A stretch of DNA of 64,000 nt, taken from contig NZ_CP163520.1 in NCBI RefSeq assembly GCF_041080675.1, forward strand, positions 8,213,501 to 8,277,500, read 5' to 3'. The translations under genes were made by a program, and so were the position numbers. Each line of letters opens with the position of its first letter. The first letter of the stretch is position 1. This document shows positions 1-8,791 of the stretch, piece by piece. This stretch comes from Streptomyces sp. cg36. GTDB lineage: Bacteria; Actinomycetota; Actinomycetes; Streptomycetales; Streptomycetaceae. Under the pieces are notes generated by a model that saw only the letters and a list, made by a program, of their open reading frames with translations, made no database searches and was not told the origin of the DNA.

Positions 1-2459
1 TGGCCGGCGCCGGGATCTGCGAGATGATGCTGGCCGCCGCCGCCACGATCTTCGAGACCGACCGGGTGCAACTGCGGGACCTGCGGCTTGAGCGGCCCCT
101 GGTGCTGGACCCCGAGCCTTTGGTGTCCGTGGTCGCCGTCCGCGACGGGGACGGCGCGCGGGTGGAGGTCCTCTCCCGCGCGACGGGAGCGGACGCACAC
201 CAGGACCATGTCCGGCACGGCCACGCGACCGTGGCGCCGCTGCACGAAGATCCCGGTGAGCCGGACGTGAAGCAGTGGGTGCCCGCAGCGGACTGGACCG
301 ACATCGCCCCCAGCGACCTTTATGCGTATTTCCGTGAACGGCACGGCGTCACGCACGGTCCGGCCTTCACCGGCCTGGAACGCATCCAGCTCGAACCCAC
401 CGGCGCGCGGGCGGTGGCGACGCTCCGGCTGACCGATGAAGCCCGGGTGTCCTCCTGGATGATGCGGCTGCACCCGGCCCTGCTGGACGAGCTGGCTCAG
501 ACGGGGGCGGCGGTGTGGCGGGATCGCCACGTGCTGGCCCCCGGCCCCGTGGTGTTCGCCGGCATCGACCGGCTGACCGTGTCCGGGCCCGCCGCGCACG
601 CCCGCCGCGCCCACGTCCAGCTCGATGCCGCCGACCACACGTCGACCTCCGTGTCCGGCCTGCTGAGCCTGGCCGACGGACACGTGGTGGCCCAGGTCGA
701 GGGGCTGCGCATCGTCAACGCCACCCCACCCGAGCAACGCTTCGCCTCCCGGCTGGCCCACCTGGCCTGGGTACCGGCCGAGACTCCCCGGCCCTCCACC
801 GCCGCCGCCGCCCTCACGGACCAGGGGAGCTGGGTGGTGGTGGCCGAAACCACCGACCCGTGGGCCGAGGCCCTGGCCGGAGCCCTGCGCGGCGCTGGCG
901 CCGAGGCCCACGTACACAAGATCGCGCTGCACGCTGATCCCGCCCCCCACATCGAGGACCTCCTCCACCACGGCCGATGCGCCGGGATCGTGCTGGCGCT
1001 GGGCAACGGCGACGGCAACGACCCGTGCGAGGCGGCTCGCTCCCGGGTCGGCCGGGCCTGCCGGATCGCCGGACTGCTGGCCACTCGGCCGCACCCAGCC
1101 CGGCTCTGGGTGGCCGCCCGCACCAACGGTGCGTCCCTGACCGCAGCCGGGATGCGGGGCGTGCTGCGCACCGCGACCTACGAATGCCCGCAGCTGGCCC
1201 CCAGCATGGTCGAAGCCGAGGCCGACACCCCTCTGGATCACCTGGCCGCCGAGATCCTGCGACCAGGACCCCCTGTGGAGGTCGCCTGGCGGGGCGGCCG
1301 TCGCCACATCGCCCGCCTGCGCTTCACCGCCCCCGACAGCCCAACCCCCGCTCCGCCGAAACCAGTCGCGCGGCCCGACGGCGCCTACCTGATCACCGGC
1401 GGGCTCGGCGGGATCGGACTGGTCACCGCAGCCTGGCTGGCCGGCCACGGAGCCCACCGCCTCGTCCTGGTGGGCCGCTCCGCGCCCTCGGCACAGGCTC
1501 AGCAGACCCTGGAGGCGCTACGCGAGCAGGGCACGCAGATCACCGTCCTGCAAGGCGACATCGGCGAGCCCGGTGCCGCGCAGGCCGCGGTGCTGGCCGC
1601 CGAACAGGAAGGGGCGGTCCTGCGCGGAGTGTTCCACTGTGCCGGCGTCGTACAGGACGCCACCCTGGCCACCCTCGCCGCAGGCGACCTGCACCAGCTG
1701 GCACAGGTGTGGCGCGGCAAGGCGCACGGGGCGTGGGCCCTGCACGAGGCCACTCTCGACCGGGACCTGGACTGGTGGGTCCTGTACTCGTCCATGGCGG
1801 CCCTGGTCGGCTCGCCCGGCCAGGCCGCCCACGCCTCGGCCAACGCCTGGCTGGATGAACTGGCCGCGTGGCGTGCCGCCCAGGGCCTGCCCGCCACCTC
1901 CATCCAGTGGGGTGGATGGAGCGAGGTCGGCGAAGGCCAGCACATGGCCGAACGCGGCTACGCGATGATCTCCCCCAACGACGGCCTGGACGCCCTGGAC
2001 CGCATCCTGGCCGCCGGCTACACCACCATCGCCTACGCCCCGCCGGACCTGGCACGCTGGACCAAGCCCTATCCAGGGGCGGCCGAGACGGCTCTGTTCA
2101 CCGACATCCTAGGCGTGGGCCACGGCCACGACGACAGCGAGCGACTGCTCGCCGACCTGCGTGCCGCCGACAGTCACACGCAGCGGCGGGACATCTTGCA
2201 CGAGCACATCATCGAGGTGGTACGCGACATCCTCGGTACCACCAGCCGCGTCACCCCGGTCACGTCCATGGTGGCACTGGGCATGGACTCACTGGGGGCG
2301 GTGCAACTCCAACAGCGCCTGCAACACGCCCTCAAGATCTCCTTCGAGACCGGTGTCGTGTGGCTCAAGCCCACCGCGGCCGGCATCACCGACTGGATCC
2401 TGCACAAGATGGGCTACCAGCCCGACTCGGCCACTTCACCACCTGGGACACCCGGATGA
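1..2459 (+). CDS. Type I polyketide synthase, C-terminal part (DH-KR-ACP), 5' truncated by the window edge
   Basis: The reading frame is open to the left edge (first full codon at 3), so the KS, AT and the N-terminal DH His motif lie upstream. Visible order, counted from the edge: rest of a DH domain (about residues 1-240, with THGPAF and HPALLDELAQ, whose Asp is the second DH catalytic residue); the KR structural half (about 250-440); the KR catalytic half with GGLGGIG at about 465; and an ACP with GMDSLGAVQL, whose Ser (about residue 763) would carry phosphopantetheine. The KR has Ser in YSSMA, but the usual catalytic Tyr of the YxxxN motif is His (GQAAHASANA, residue about 610). No thioesterase follows the ACP, so release is by another protein. 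The stop overlaps the next gene's ATG. The acyl product cannot be deduced from this fragment. Confidence 0.93.
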   Translation, partial: AGAGICEMMLAAAATIFETDRVQLRDLRLERPLVLDPEPLVSVVAVRDGDGARVEVLSRATGADAHQDHVRHGHATVAPLHEDPGEPDVKQWVPAADWTDIAPSDLYAYFRERHGVTHGPAFTGLERIQLEPTGARAVATLRLTDEARVSSWMMRLHPALLDELAQTGAAVWRDRHVLAPGPVVFAGIDRLTVSGPAAHARRAHVQLDAADHTSTSVSGLLSLADGHVVAQVEGLRIVNATPPEQRFASRLAHLAWVPAETPRPSTAAAALTDQGSWVVVAETTDPWAEALAGALRGAGAEAHVHKIALHADPAPHIEDLLHHGRCAGIVLALGNGDGNDPCEAARSRVGRACRIAGLLATRPHPARLWVAARTNGASLTAAGMRGVLRTATYECPQLAPSMVEAEADTPLDHLAAEILRPGPPVEVAWRGGRRHIARLRFTAPDSPTPAPPKPVARPDGAYLITGGLGGIGLVTAAWLAGHGAHRLVLVGRSAPSAQAQQTLEALREQGTQITVLQGDIGEPGAAQAAVLAAEQEGAVLRGVFHCAGVVQDATLATLAAGDLHQLAQVWRGKAHGAWALHEATLDRDLDWWVLYSSMAALVGSPGQAAHASANAWLDELAAWRAAQGLPATSIQWGGWSEVGEGQHMAERGYAMISPNDGLDALDRILAAGYTTIAYAPPDLARWTKPYPGAAETALFTDILGVGHGHDDSERLLADLRAADSHTQRRDILHEHIIEVVRDILGTTSRVTPVTSMVALGMDSLGAVQLQQRLQHALKISFETGVVWLKPTAAGITDWILHKMGYQPDSATSPPGTPG

Positions 2460-3508
2460 AGGCGGACCCGGTCAATCACCACGGCCCCGGAACCGGTCGA
2501 GGGACGGGAGGTGTCACGGGGTCAGCAACAACTGACCTGGCAGGAGGGACACCGGGCCCCATCCCGTCGCGCAGACATCGCTGGCGCACGTCCCTCATGC
2601 TCTGGGCAGCCGGTGGAGCCGTCGCCCTGGGCCTGCAAGCGGCGGTCTTCGCCCGGTGGATCGCGGCGGGTGACATCCACGCCGCCCCGCGCGACTTCGC
2701 CGTGCCCACGTACCGAGCAGCGTTGATATGGACCGAACAGGCCCTGGGGCTGCTGCTCGTCGCGGCGTGCATCGCCGTAGCGATCGTCCAGAGTCGACGA
2801 GAGCGGAATGTGTCGTGGACCGCGGCCATCGTGATCGGCTCGGCGTTCACCTTCTGGCTCGGATTCTTGAGCTGCTGGGACCGCCAGTACGCCGCCGGGA
2901 ACCGGTACGCGCTGAACGTCACCAGCTGGGCGCCGTACGTTCCCGGCTGGCACGGACCACACCCCGAACGGCAGATCGACACGCTGTTCGCGGCACAGAC
3001 CTTCATGTACATAGGGATCATCTACTGGGCCTGGGTCCAGCAGCTCCTGTTGCGGTACGTCTTCCGTTGCACGCCCCACTCACGGATGCCGCGGATCGTC
3101 CTCTCCCTGCTGCTGTCCGGCCTGCTGGCCGATGTGCTCATCGAAGGGGTGCTCCTCAGCGGCATGGGCGGCTACGCCTATCTGACGGCCAACCGGTCAT
3201 GGGCGGTCTTCGGCGGCCACTGGTACCAACTCCCTCTGGTCAACGTGGCCATCGGCGGAATCACCCTGGCCTGCATGCCCACCGCCATGCAGTGGTCAGC
3301 CGAACGCCGGGGCAGGACAGCGCACATCTTCCGTGGCGAAGAACGCTTCACCGACCGCACCCGCCCTTGGCTGCGGGCCTTGGCGGGGATCGGCTTCATG
3401 AACGTCGTCGTAGCCGCGTACTGGATCCTCACCCCGCTCCTGGTCACCGCTTCCGGACCGGATCCCCTCCCGCCTGACACTCCGGCCTGGCTCTGGAGCC
3501 TGCATTGA
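2456..3508 (+). CDS. AveC-family spirocyclase-like membrane protein
   Basis: The product is about 350 residues. An N-terminal arm of about 40 residues is followed by roughly seven hydrophobic segments (for example SLMLWAAGGAVALGLQAAVF, ALGLLLVAACIAVAIV and VLSLLLSGLLADVLIEGVLL). The block WDRQYAAGNRYALNVTSW, followed by PYVPGWHGPHPERQIDTLF, resembles the AveC family, whose founding member acts in avermectin spiroketal formation. The ATG at 2456 overlaps the PKS stop (ATGA), and its own stop overlaps the next TTG, so the three genes should be translationally coupled. Context therefore supports a role in modifying the polyketide. Many AveC relatives have no proven reaction, so cyclisation versus dehydration is open. 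Confidence 0.75.
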   Translation: MKADPVNHHGPGTGRGTGGVTGSATTDLAGGTPGPIPSRRHRWRTSLMLWAAGGAVALGLQAAVFARWIAAGDIHAAPRDFAVPTYRAALIWTEQALGLLLVAACIAVAIVQSRRERNVSWTAAIVIGSAFTFWLGFLSCWDRQYAAGNRYALNVTSWAPYVPGWHGPHPERQIDTLFAAQTFMYIGIIYWAWVQQLLLRYVFRCTPHSRMPRIVLSLLLSGLLADVLIEGVLLSGMGGYAYLTANRSWAVFGGHWYQLPLVNVAIGGITLACMPTAMQWSAERRGRTAHIFRGEERFTDRTRPWLRALAGIGFMNVVVAAYWILTPLLVTASGPDPLPPDTPAWLWSLH

Positions 3509-4923
3509 CCCCGCACACCCCGCCGCAGCGTGCCCGACCCTTGGGGCGTGCACACGCGGTGGTCATCGGCGCCGGCATCGCGGGTCTGCTGAACGCGAGG
3601 GTGCTCGCCGACCACTTCGAGCGGGTCACCGTCATCGAGAAGGACACACTGCCCGATCACCCCGCGCACCGGTGGGGCACCCCCCAGGACGCGCATCTGC
3701 ACGGGCTGCTCCTACGCGGACGGCAAGTCGTCGAACAGCTTGTGCCGGGCTTCACCGACGACCTCATCGCGCACGGCGCACCCACCATCGACCTCGCCGC
3801 CGACCTCGCGATCCGCAGCCCGTTCGGCTGGGGTCGGCGCGCCCGTTCCGACCTGCGCACGGTCAGCGCCAGCCGCATCCTGGTCGAACGGGTCATCCGC
3901 CGCAGGGTCGCAACCCGGTCCACCATCACCATCCGGGACCGGACCCAGGTGGTCGCACTGGCCGGAACGAGCACCCGTATCGCGGCCGTCCGCGTCCGCC
4001 CCGGGTTCACGGAGAACGCCATTGAGGAGTTGCCGGTCGACCTGGTCGTCGACGCCACCGGACGCGGCTCGCGATCCAGTCACTGGCTCCGCGACCTGGG
4101 GTGCCCGCCGCCTCCCGAGCAGACCCTCAACTCGCGTGTGGGCTACGCCAGCCGCCTGTACGAGATTCCCGCCCAGCACTGCGCCACCTGGAAACTCTGC
4201 CTCCTGCAGACCACCCCCACGGGCCCGTTGCGCGGCGCGGCACTGATGCCCATCGAGCACAACCGCTGGGTGGTCACCCTCATCGGCATCGGCCCCCACA
4301 GGCCCACTCGCCGGGAAGGAGACTTCCTCCCGTTCGCCCGCAGCCTGCCCAGCCCGATCGTCGCCGAGGCCCTCCACAACGCCGAACCCCTGACCGACAT
4401 CGCGATCAGCACCGCCACCAGCAACCACCGCCGACACCCCGACCGGGTGGCACAGCGGCCGGACAACCTCCTCGTCACGGGCGACGCTCTCTGCTCGTTC
4501 AACCCGGTCTACGCCCAAGGCATGACCGCCGCCGCGACCTGCGCCGCCCTGCTCGGCGACTGCCTCGACCGCCACGACGCCGACGGCAGCCGCTCAAGGA
4601 TCAGCAGCCACTACTACCGCCGTGTCCGCCCGCTCCTCGCCAACTGCTGGACCCTGGCGACCACGGCCGACTGCGGATACCCGGACGGGCCGCCGCCCAC
4701 CCCACGGCAGCGGATCACCCGGCGCTACCTGGACCGCGTCCTGCTCGCCGGTACCCACGACTTCCCCGTCCAGCTGGCGTTCCTGCGCGTACTCAACATG
4801 CTCCGCCCGCCCGCGTCCCTGCTGGAACCGGCCGTCGTCGCACGGGTGCTGCGCAACCACCACCCGACGGCCGACGCCATCCCCAGCCATCCGCCGGGGG
4901 ACCGGTCGGGTCCCCGACACTGA
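3505..4923 (+). CDS. FAD-dependent monooxygenase/epoxidase-like oxidoreductase
   Basis: This is a 472-residue flavoprotein of the aromatic-hydroxylase/squalene-epoxidase-like fold. The Rossmann FAD site VVIGAGIAGLLNARVLADHF starts near residue 17, and the second FAD contact GDALCSFNPVYAQGM is near residue 330. The TTG start at 3505 overlaps the stop of the AveC-like gene (ATTGA). No signal peptide or membrane anchor is evident, so it is probably a cytoplasmic enzyme handling a lipophilic polyketide. A plausible role is epoxidation or hydroxylation of the chain before or after cyclisation; this is inferred from coupling to the PKS and AveC-like genes. It is the last gene of this tightly overlapped trio. 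Confidence 0.82.
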   Translation: MTPHTPPQRARPLGRAHAVVIGAGIAGLLNARVLADHFERVTVIEKDTLPDHPAHRWGTPQDAHLHGLLLRGRQVVEQLVPGFTDDLIAHGAPTIDLAADLAIRSPFGWGRRARSDLRTVSASRILVERVIRRRVATRSTITIRDRTQVVALAGTSTRIAAVRVRPGFTENAIEELPVDLVVDATGRGSRSSHWLRDLGCPPPPEQTLNSRVGYASRLYEIPAQHCATWKLCLLQTTPTGPLRGAALMPIEHNRWVVTLIGIGPHRPTRREGDFLPFARSLPSPIVAEALHNAEPLTDIAISTATSNHRRHPDRVAQRPDNLLVTGDALCSFNPVYAQGMTAAATCAALLGDCLDRHDADGSRSRISSHYYRRVRPLLANCWTLATTADCGYPDGPPPTPRQRITRRYLDRVLLAGTHDFPVQLAFLRVLNMLRPPASLLEPAVVARVLRNHHPTADAIPSHPPGDRSGPRH

Positions 4924-5096
4924 CGTGACCGCGGTCGCCAACCCCACCCGTCACGACCAATGTGGGCCCAATTTCCCTTTTTGCCGCCCGTCGCCTTACT
5001 GCCAGGCACTTTGCTGAGGGCCGTCGAAGTGGAGAGCGCGCGCCGGAGCGGCCACGCTTGGTGATCGAGCCGATCCCGCCCTCTAGGAGCCCGCCC

Positions 5097-5372
5097 ATGG
5101 TGCACAGCACGGCCACCCAGCACTCGTTCACCCCGCGTGAGCGCGAGATCCTTGCCCAACTGCCGGACGGCACCACCTACCAGGCCATCGCGCACAGCCT
5201 GGGGCTCAGTCGGCACACGGTCGACACCTACATCCGGCGGCTGCGCGGCAAGACCGGTACGGCCAACCGCACCGAGCTGGCCGTCCTGGCCGCCCAGCTC
5301 GGCTTCTCGTCCTACCGCCCCAACCCGCGCGTCGCGGTCACCGCCGACCCGAGCCCCGCGCCCAGGTGGTAG
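5097..5372 (+). CDS. Small LuxR/GerE-type DNA-binding regulator
   Basis: The product is only 91 residues and is nearly all one LuxR C-terminal helix-turn-helix. FTPREREILAQLPDG leads into the helices around YQAIAHSLGLSRHTVDTYIR and LRGKTGTANRTEL. There is no receiver, PAS or ATPase domain, so any signal must come from dosage, partners or transcription. The ATG at 5097 begins just before the domain; an upstream in-frame ATG at 4962 would add a low-complexity Arg-rich leader and is less likely. It lies between the PKS trio and the sulfotransferase and is a candidate pathway-specific activator. Confidence 0.8.
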   Translation: MVHSTATQHSFTPREREILAQLPDGTTYQAIAHSLGLSRHTVDTYIRRLRGKTGTANRTELAVLAAQLGFSSYRPNPRVAVTADPSPAPRW

Positions 5373-5534
5373 CAGGCCGCCCTCTGCCCGGCTCCTCCCT
5401 CCTCGGCTCATCGCGGCGTACCAGCCAGCGCCGCCCTGTCCTCCCGCCTTCCCGCTGAACCGCCGCACCCGCAGAGCCAACCCACCACACAGACCCCAAC
5501 CGGATACGTGTCCCCTGTGACAGGAGCAGAGAAA

Positions 5535-6341
5535 ATGCGATTCATCTTCGTCGGCGGCTCAGCCCGCTCTGGCACCTCACTGGTCCAGAAGTTGCTGGTC
5601 AGCCACTCGGCGATTGCCGGAGGCCCGGAGTTCGACCACACGGCGGCGATCTTCCGGATGTATCGGGACATGGCCCAGCCCTGGCGGCTGGAGCGGCAGT
5701 CCTTCTACTACGACGCCGCTGGGCTGGCCCAGTCGTTCAAGCAGTTCTACGAGGGCTTCTTCACCGATGTGGCGGCTGACAAGACCAGCGCCCGCTTCAT
5801 ATCGGAGAAGACGCCCAGCAACCTGGCCGTCGCCGAGACCCTGCTTCGCCTGTGGCCCGACGCGGTCTTCGTGAACGTCGTCCGGGACGGACGCGACGTC
5901 GTGCTCTCCCACCGGGACGTGAATCGGCGCTATCGGGAGCGCGGGGAGCGCAACCCCGAGCGGGACCACCTGCTCAACGTCTCCCGCTACTGGAACGCCA
6001 GCGCCGAGCAGTACTTCGCCCTGAGCACCCGCCCCGAACTTCGCGACCGGGTCCACCTGGTGGAGTTCGAGAAGCTGGTCTCCGACCCGGAGCCCGAACT
6101 GGCCAAGCTGTTCGGCTTCCTCGACCTCCCCATCGAGGACCTCCAGCGCAGTCCGGAAGCGATCACTGAGCAGCAGACGGGCGTGGTGCTGGAGGGGGCC
6201 TACTTCACGAAGGAGCTCTACCGCCAGCCGTACAACCCCGGCAAGACCCTGCGCTGGCGCAAGGAGATGAAGCCCGTCGAACGGACGCTGTCCACCGTGC
6301 TGATGCGCAACAACCTCCAGCGTTTCGGCTATCCCGTGTGA
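5535..6341 (+). CDS. PAPS-dependent sulfotransferase (Sulfotransfer_3 type)
   Basis: The product is about 268 residues. The 5'-phosphosulfate-binding loop GGSARSGTSLVQKLL lies at the N-terminus, and the 3'-phosphate-binding region VFVNVVRDGRDVVLSH is near residue 115. EKTPSNLAVAETLLRLWPD and NPGKTLRWRKEM also fit this bacterial/TPST-like sulfotransferase group. The ATG at 5535 has AGGAG about 9 nt upstream; an in-frame GTG at 5508 is a less likely start. It would transfer sulfuryl from PAPS to a hydroxyl, and dedicated PAPS synthesis genes occur 3 kb downstream. Likely substrates are the PKS product or an intermediate. Sulfation could be a final decoration or, as in CurM-type chemistry, a leaving group for elimination; the sequence does not decide. 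Confidence 0.88.
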   Translation: MRFIFVGGSARSGTSLVQKLLVSHSAIAGGPEFDHTAAIFRMYRDMAQPWRLERQSFYYDAAGLAQSFKQFYEGFFTDVAADKTSARFISEKTPSNLAVAETLLRLWPDAVFVNVVRDGRDVVLSHRDVNRRYRERGERNPERDHLLNVSRYWNASAEQYFALSTRPELRDRVHLVEFEKLVSDPEPELAKLFGFLDLPIEDLQRSPEAITEQQTGVVLEGAYFTKELYRQPYNPGKTLRWRKEMKPVERTLSTVLMRNNLQRFGYPV

Positions 6342-6364
6342 CCCTCCGCGCGACAGTTGGCCCC

Positions 6365-6394
6365 GGGCCCTGAGCGCCCGTCCGCTCAGGGCCC
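6365..6394. terminator. Bidirectional terminator hairpin between convergent genes
   Basis: A perfect 12-bp inverted repeat, GGGCCCTGAGCG and CGCTCAGGGCCC, is separated by a 6-nt loop. It sits 23 nt after the sulfotransferase stop and 8 nt before the P450 stop on the other strand. The position between convergent genes fits a shared terminator. Confidence 0.8.
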
Positions 6395-6402
6395 GTCCAT
6401 GG

Positions 6403-7620
6403 CTATGCCCTCAACGGCACGGACCGGTAGGCGGCCAGCCCGAAGACCTCGTCGCGCACCACCGCCGTCCGGTCGAGTCGCTCCGGGACCCCGGCCGCGC
6501 GCAGCTCGGCCACAGCGGCCTGGAGGTGCATGCGCGCCAACGGTGCCCCGAGGCAGTAGTGCCGTCCCCGCCCGAAGGCCAGGTGGGGGCGCGGCCGGTG
6601 ACCGGCGCCCCCAGCCCCCGTCACGGGACAGCCGGTGGTGCCTGCCTCCGCCATGTCCTCACGCCCGGCCGAGGCCAGCAGCAGGACCACCCGCTGGCCC
6701 TTGATGATCTGGTGGCCCTTGTAGTCGAAGGAAGCCTTCGCCTCGCGCGGTGCGAACTGGAACGGTGGCTCGGCCCGCAACGCGGCCTCGACCACCGCCG
6801 CGTCATCCGTCGGCACGCCCCCTTCTCCTGCGGTGCGCGAGCTCTGGACGGACATGCCCAGGGCAGCGGTGCACGTGGCCGTCGCGGTCGGCTCGATGCC
6901 GCCGGTGACCAGTTGGGCGACCATCGCCACCACGTCTGCCGGCTCGATCCGGGGATCCTCCGTCGCCCGGGCCAACTGGACGGCCATCGGCGTGGTCGCC
7001 CGGGGCAGCAGTTCGTCGCGCACGAACGAGGTGAGCCCCGTGACGGCCGGCAGGGCCACACGCGCCACCTCGGCATCCAGTCCGGCGTGCCGCAAGTACT
7101 CGATCAATAGGTCGGACCACGCCTCAAGTTGGCGGCCCTCCTGCTCCGCGTGCACCCCCAGCAGCCGACTGACGGTCCATCGGGCGGCCGGGCGGGCGAA
7201 GTCGTCCAGCAGATCGGCCGGCCCGGCCAGCCCCTCCTGGACGTGGCGGCGGACCGCCGCCCGGATCTCCGGCTCCAGGGGCTGGACCGCTGACCGGGTG
7301 AGCACCGACTGGAGCCGCCTGCGCAGCAGGGCCTGGGAAGGGCGGTCGGAGAACACCGGCCAGCGCGCCAGGTGGTCTTCGACCGGCGCGATCACGGCAC
7401 GGTCCTGCTCCGGCAGTGTGTGGATCACATCGGGGTAGTCGTGCGCGCCGAGGCGCGCATCGAGCAGCAGCTCCGCCACATCGGCGTAGCGACTGATGTA
7501 CCAGGAGGAGGTCGCCGCGTCCCAGTGCACCGGCGAGTGCTCCCGCAACAACTGGTAGAGCGGGTACGGGTCACGCCCGTTCTCCGGGGAGACGAGCGGC
7601 GGGATGGGACGGGCGCTCAT
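6403..7620 (-). CDS. Cytochrome P450 monooxygenase
   Basis: This is a 405-residue soluble bacterial P450. The heme-binding loop is FGRGRHYCLGAPLAR with Cys at about residue 356, the ExxR motif is in EAALRAEP, and the I-helix oxygen-activation motif is VTGGIEPTATA, matching the (A/G)Gx(D/E)xT pattern. Redox partners are not encoded nearby. The ATG overlaps the stop of a 59-residue ORF (ATGA), so the two may be co-translated. It converges on the sulfotransferase across a shared terminator. A role in hydroxylating the polyketide, possibly creating the hydroxyl that is sulfated, is inference from position. Confidence 0.9.
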   Translation of the reverse strand: MSARPIPPLVSPENGRDPYPLYQLLREHSPVHWDAATSSWYISRYADVAELLLDARLGAHDYPDVIHTLPEQDRAVIAPVEDHLARWPVFSDRPSQALLRRRLQSVLTRSAVQPLEPEIRAAVRRHVQEGLAGPADLLDDFARPAARWTVSRLLGVHAEQEGRQLEAWSDLLIEYLRHAGLDAEVARVALPAVTGLTSFVRDELLPRATTPMAVQLARATEDPRIEPADVVAMVAQLVTGGIEPTATATCTAALGMSVQSSRTAGEGGVPTDDAAVVEAALRAEPPFQFAPREAKASFDYKGHQIIKGQRVVLLLASAGREDMAEAGTTGCPVTGAGGAGHRPRPHLAFGRGRHYCLGAPLARMHLQAAVAELRAAGVPERLDRTAVVRDEVFGLAAYRSVPLRA

Positions 7621-7796
7621 ATCGCCCCCGCGGACTCGTACGCCAGGTTCTCCGTGGCTTGGCGGCCCGTCCAGCAGAACATCGTGTACATGGAATCGCA
7701 GAGATCGGCGATCTGCACACTCATCCGTTGGGGCGCCGGGTGCGGGCGGACGGATCGGCGGAGTTCGTTTACCGTGAAGGCAAAAAGATCTGTCAT
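7617..7796 (-). CDS. Small ORF coupled to the P450, unknown function
   Basis: The product is 59 residues, starting MTDLFAFTVNELRRSVRPHP and ending NLAYESAGAI, with no recognised family. Its stop overlaps the P450 start (ATGA), the usual arrangement for translational coupling. No clear ribosome-binding site precedes the ATG. The sequence just upstream on this strand is unusually AT-rich, with TATATA and TAATGT elements, so the mRNA could be leaderless or the ORF could simply be part of the P450 leader. Coding is supported mainly by the junction. Confidence 0.45.
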   Translation of the reverse strand: MTDLFAFTVNELRRSVRPHPAPQRMSVQIADLCDSMYTMFCWTGRQATENLAYESAGAI

Positions 7797-7929
7797 GGTC
7801 GTGACATTAGAGGCTGTTGGAACATTTCTGGTATATATCCCGGTCCATTCCGCAGGGGGTAATGGGGAAAGCGGGCGCGGGAGAGGGGATTCGCACTCCA
7901 TGCCTTTCGCCACTGCACCGGACAACGCC

Positions 7930-7962
7930 CTCGCCCGAAGAGTTCTTCTCCTTGGGCGAGGC
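7930..7962. terminator. Nested hairpin downstream of the methyltransferase
   Basis: An 8-bp perfect inverted repeat, CCTCGCCC and GGGCGAGG, encloses a second perfect repeat, GAAGA-GT-TCTTC. It lies about 65 nt beyond the methyltransferase stop on the minus strand and upstream of the P450 unit, so it probably ends methyltransferase transcription. Confidence 0.5.
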
Positions 7963-8026
7963 AGCGCAACGGGCGGCCCGAGTCTGAGCCCCCCGCGGGG
8001 GCATCCGACATTCGTGAACAGTGGGT

Positions 8027-8791
8027 TCAGCGGCGCAGGCAGATGACGTATCCGGGGCCTGCCGGTTCGCGTTCCAGGACCTCCAGCGTCCACGCCGACT
8101 CGGCGACAGCGGTGGCGATTTCGTCCGGCGTCGCAAACCAGTAGTCGAACCACGGGGTCGCCGTGTCGCCGTCCCGCATCCGGATGCGCAGCTGCCCGCG
8201 GGCCCGCCCGCGGCTGAGGTTCCAGGCGTGGTATTCGGCATGGGCCTCGGCGCCGTAGAGAGGGTCCATGCCCTTGCCGATCAGCCGCGCGCCGGGTCGG
8301 GCCACCGTGGCGAGCGCCGCCAGGATCTCAGGCGCCTGAACGGGTCCGCCCAACAGGCCAAGATTGTTGCCGAACAGGGCGATCGTGTCGAACATCCCAA
8401 GTCCCTCGGGCAGGTTCGGCACCTCGCCCACCACCGTCTCGACACCCCGCTCACGCGAGACGCGCACCGCCTCCGGTGACGGCTCCAAACCCACGACCTG
8501 ACGGCCGAGTTCCACCCACGGAACAGCGTGTCGCCCACCGCCGCTCCCGACGTCCAGGATCCGCCCCGTGGCCTGCTCCCAGCCCCAACGCTCCAGGTCG
8601 GACCAGCGCTCCGGGGCGTCGAAGTACCGCGACGCGTCGTTGGCCTCGATCAGGCCGTCGTCGCGCTCGATGACCTCCACCGCCGACCACGGTGCGGCGC
8701 CGGCGTCCCAGCAGCGGCCCATCACGCGGCCCACCGCGTCGCCGATCCGGGGTTGCCGCATTTCCGGATGCAGGTCCAGGTTCGTATCCAT
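8027..8791 (-). CDS. SAM-dependent methyltransferase (class I)
   Basis: The product is about 254 residues. The SAM-binding motif I, ILDVGSGGGRHAVPW, lies near residue 78, followed by an acidic loop (VVGLEPSP) and motif-IV-like FDTIALFGNNLGLL. Start chosen at ATG 8791 (MDTNLDLHPEM); the frame is open further upstream but without methyltransferase features. The DYWFATPDEIATAV segment and the C-terminal VLEREPAGPGYVICLRR are typical of small-molecule methyltransferases in this fold group. It is transcribed with the P450 strand but separated by a hairpin. An O- or C-methyl tailoring role in the cluster is inference. Confidence 0.85.
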   Translation of the reverse strand: MDTNLDLHPEMRQPRIGDAVGRVMGRCWDAGAAPWSAVEVIERDDGLIEANDASRYFDAPERWSDLERWGWEQATGRILDVGSGGGRHAVPWVELGRQVVGLEPSPEAVRVSRERGVETVVGEVPNLPEGLGMFDTIALFGNNLGLLGGPVQAPEILAALATVARPGARLIGKGMDPLYGAEAHAEYHAWNLSRGRARGQLRIRMRDGDTATPWFDYWFATPDEIATAVAESAWTLEVLEREPAGPGYVICLRR

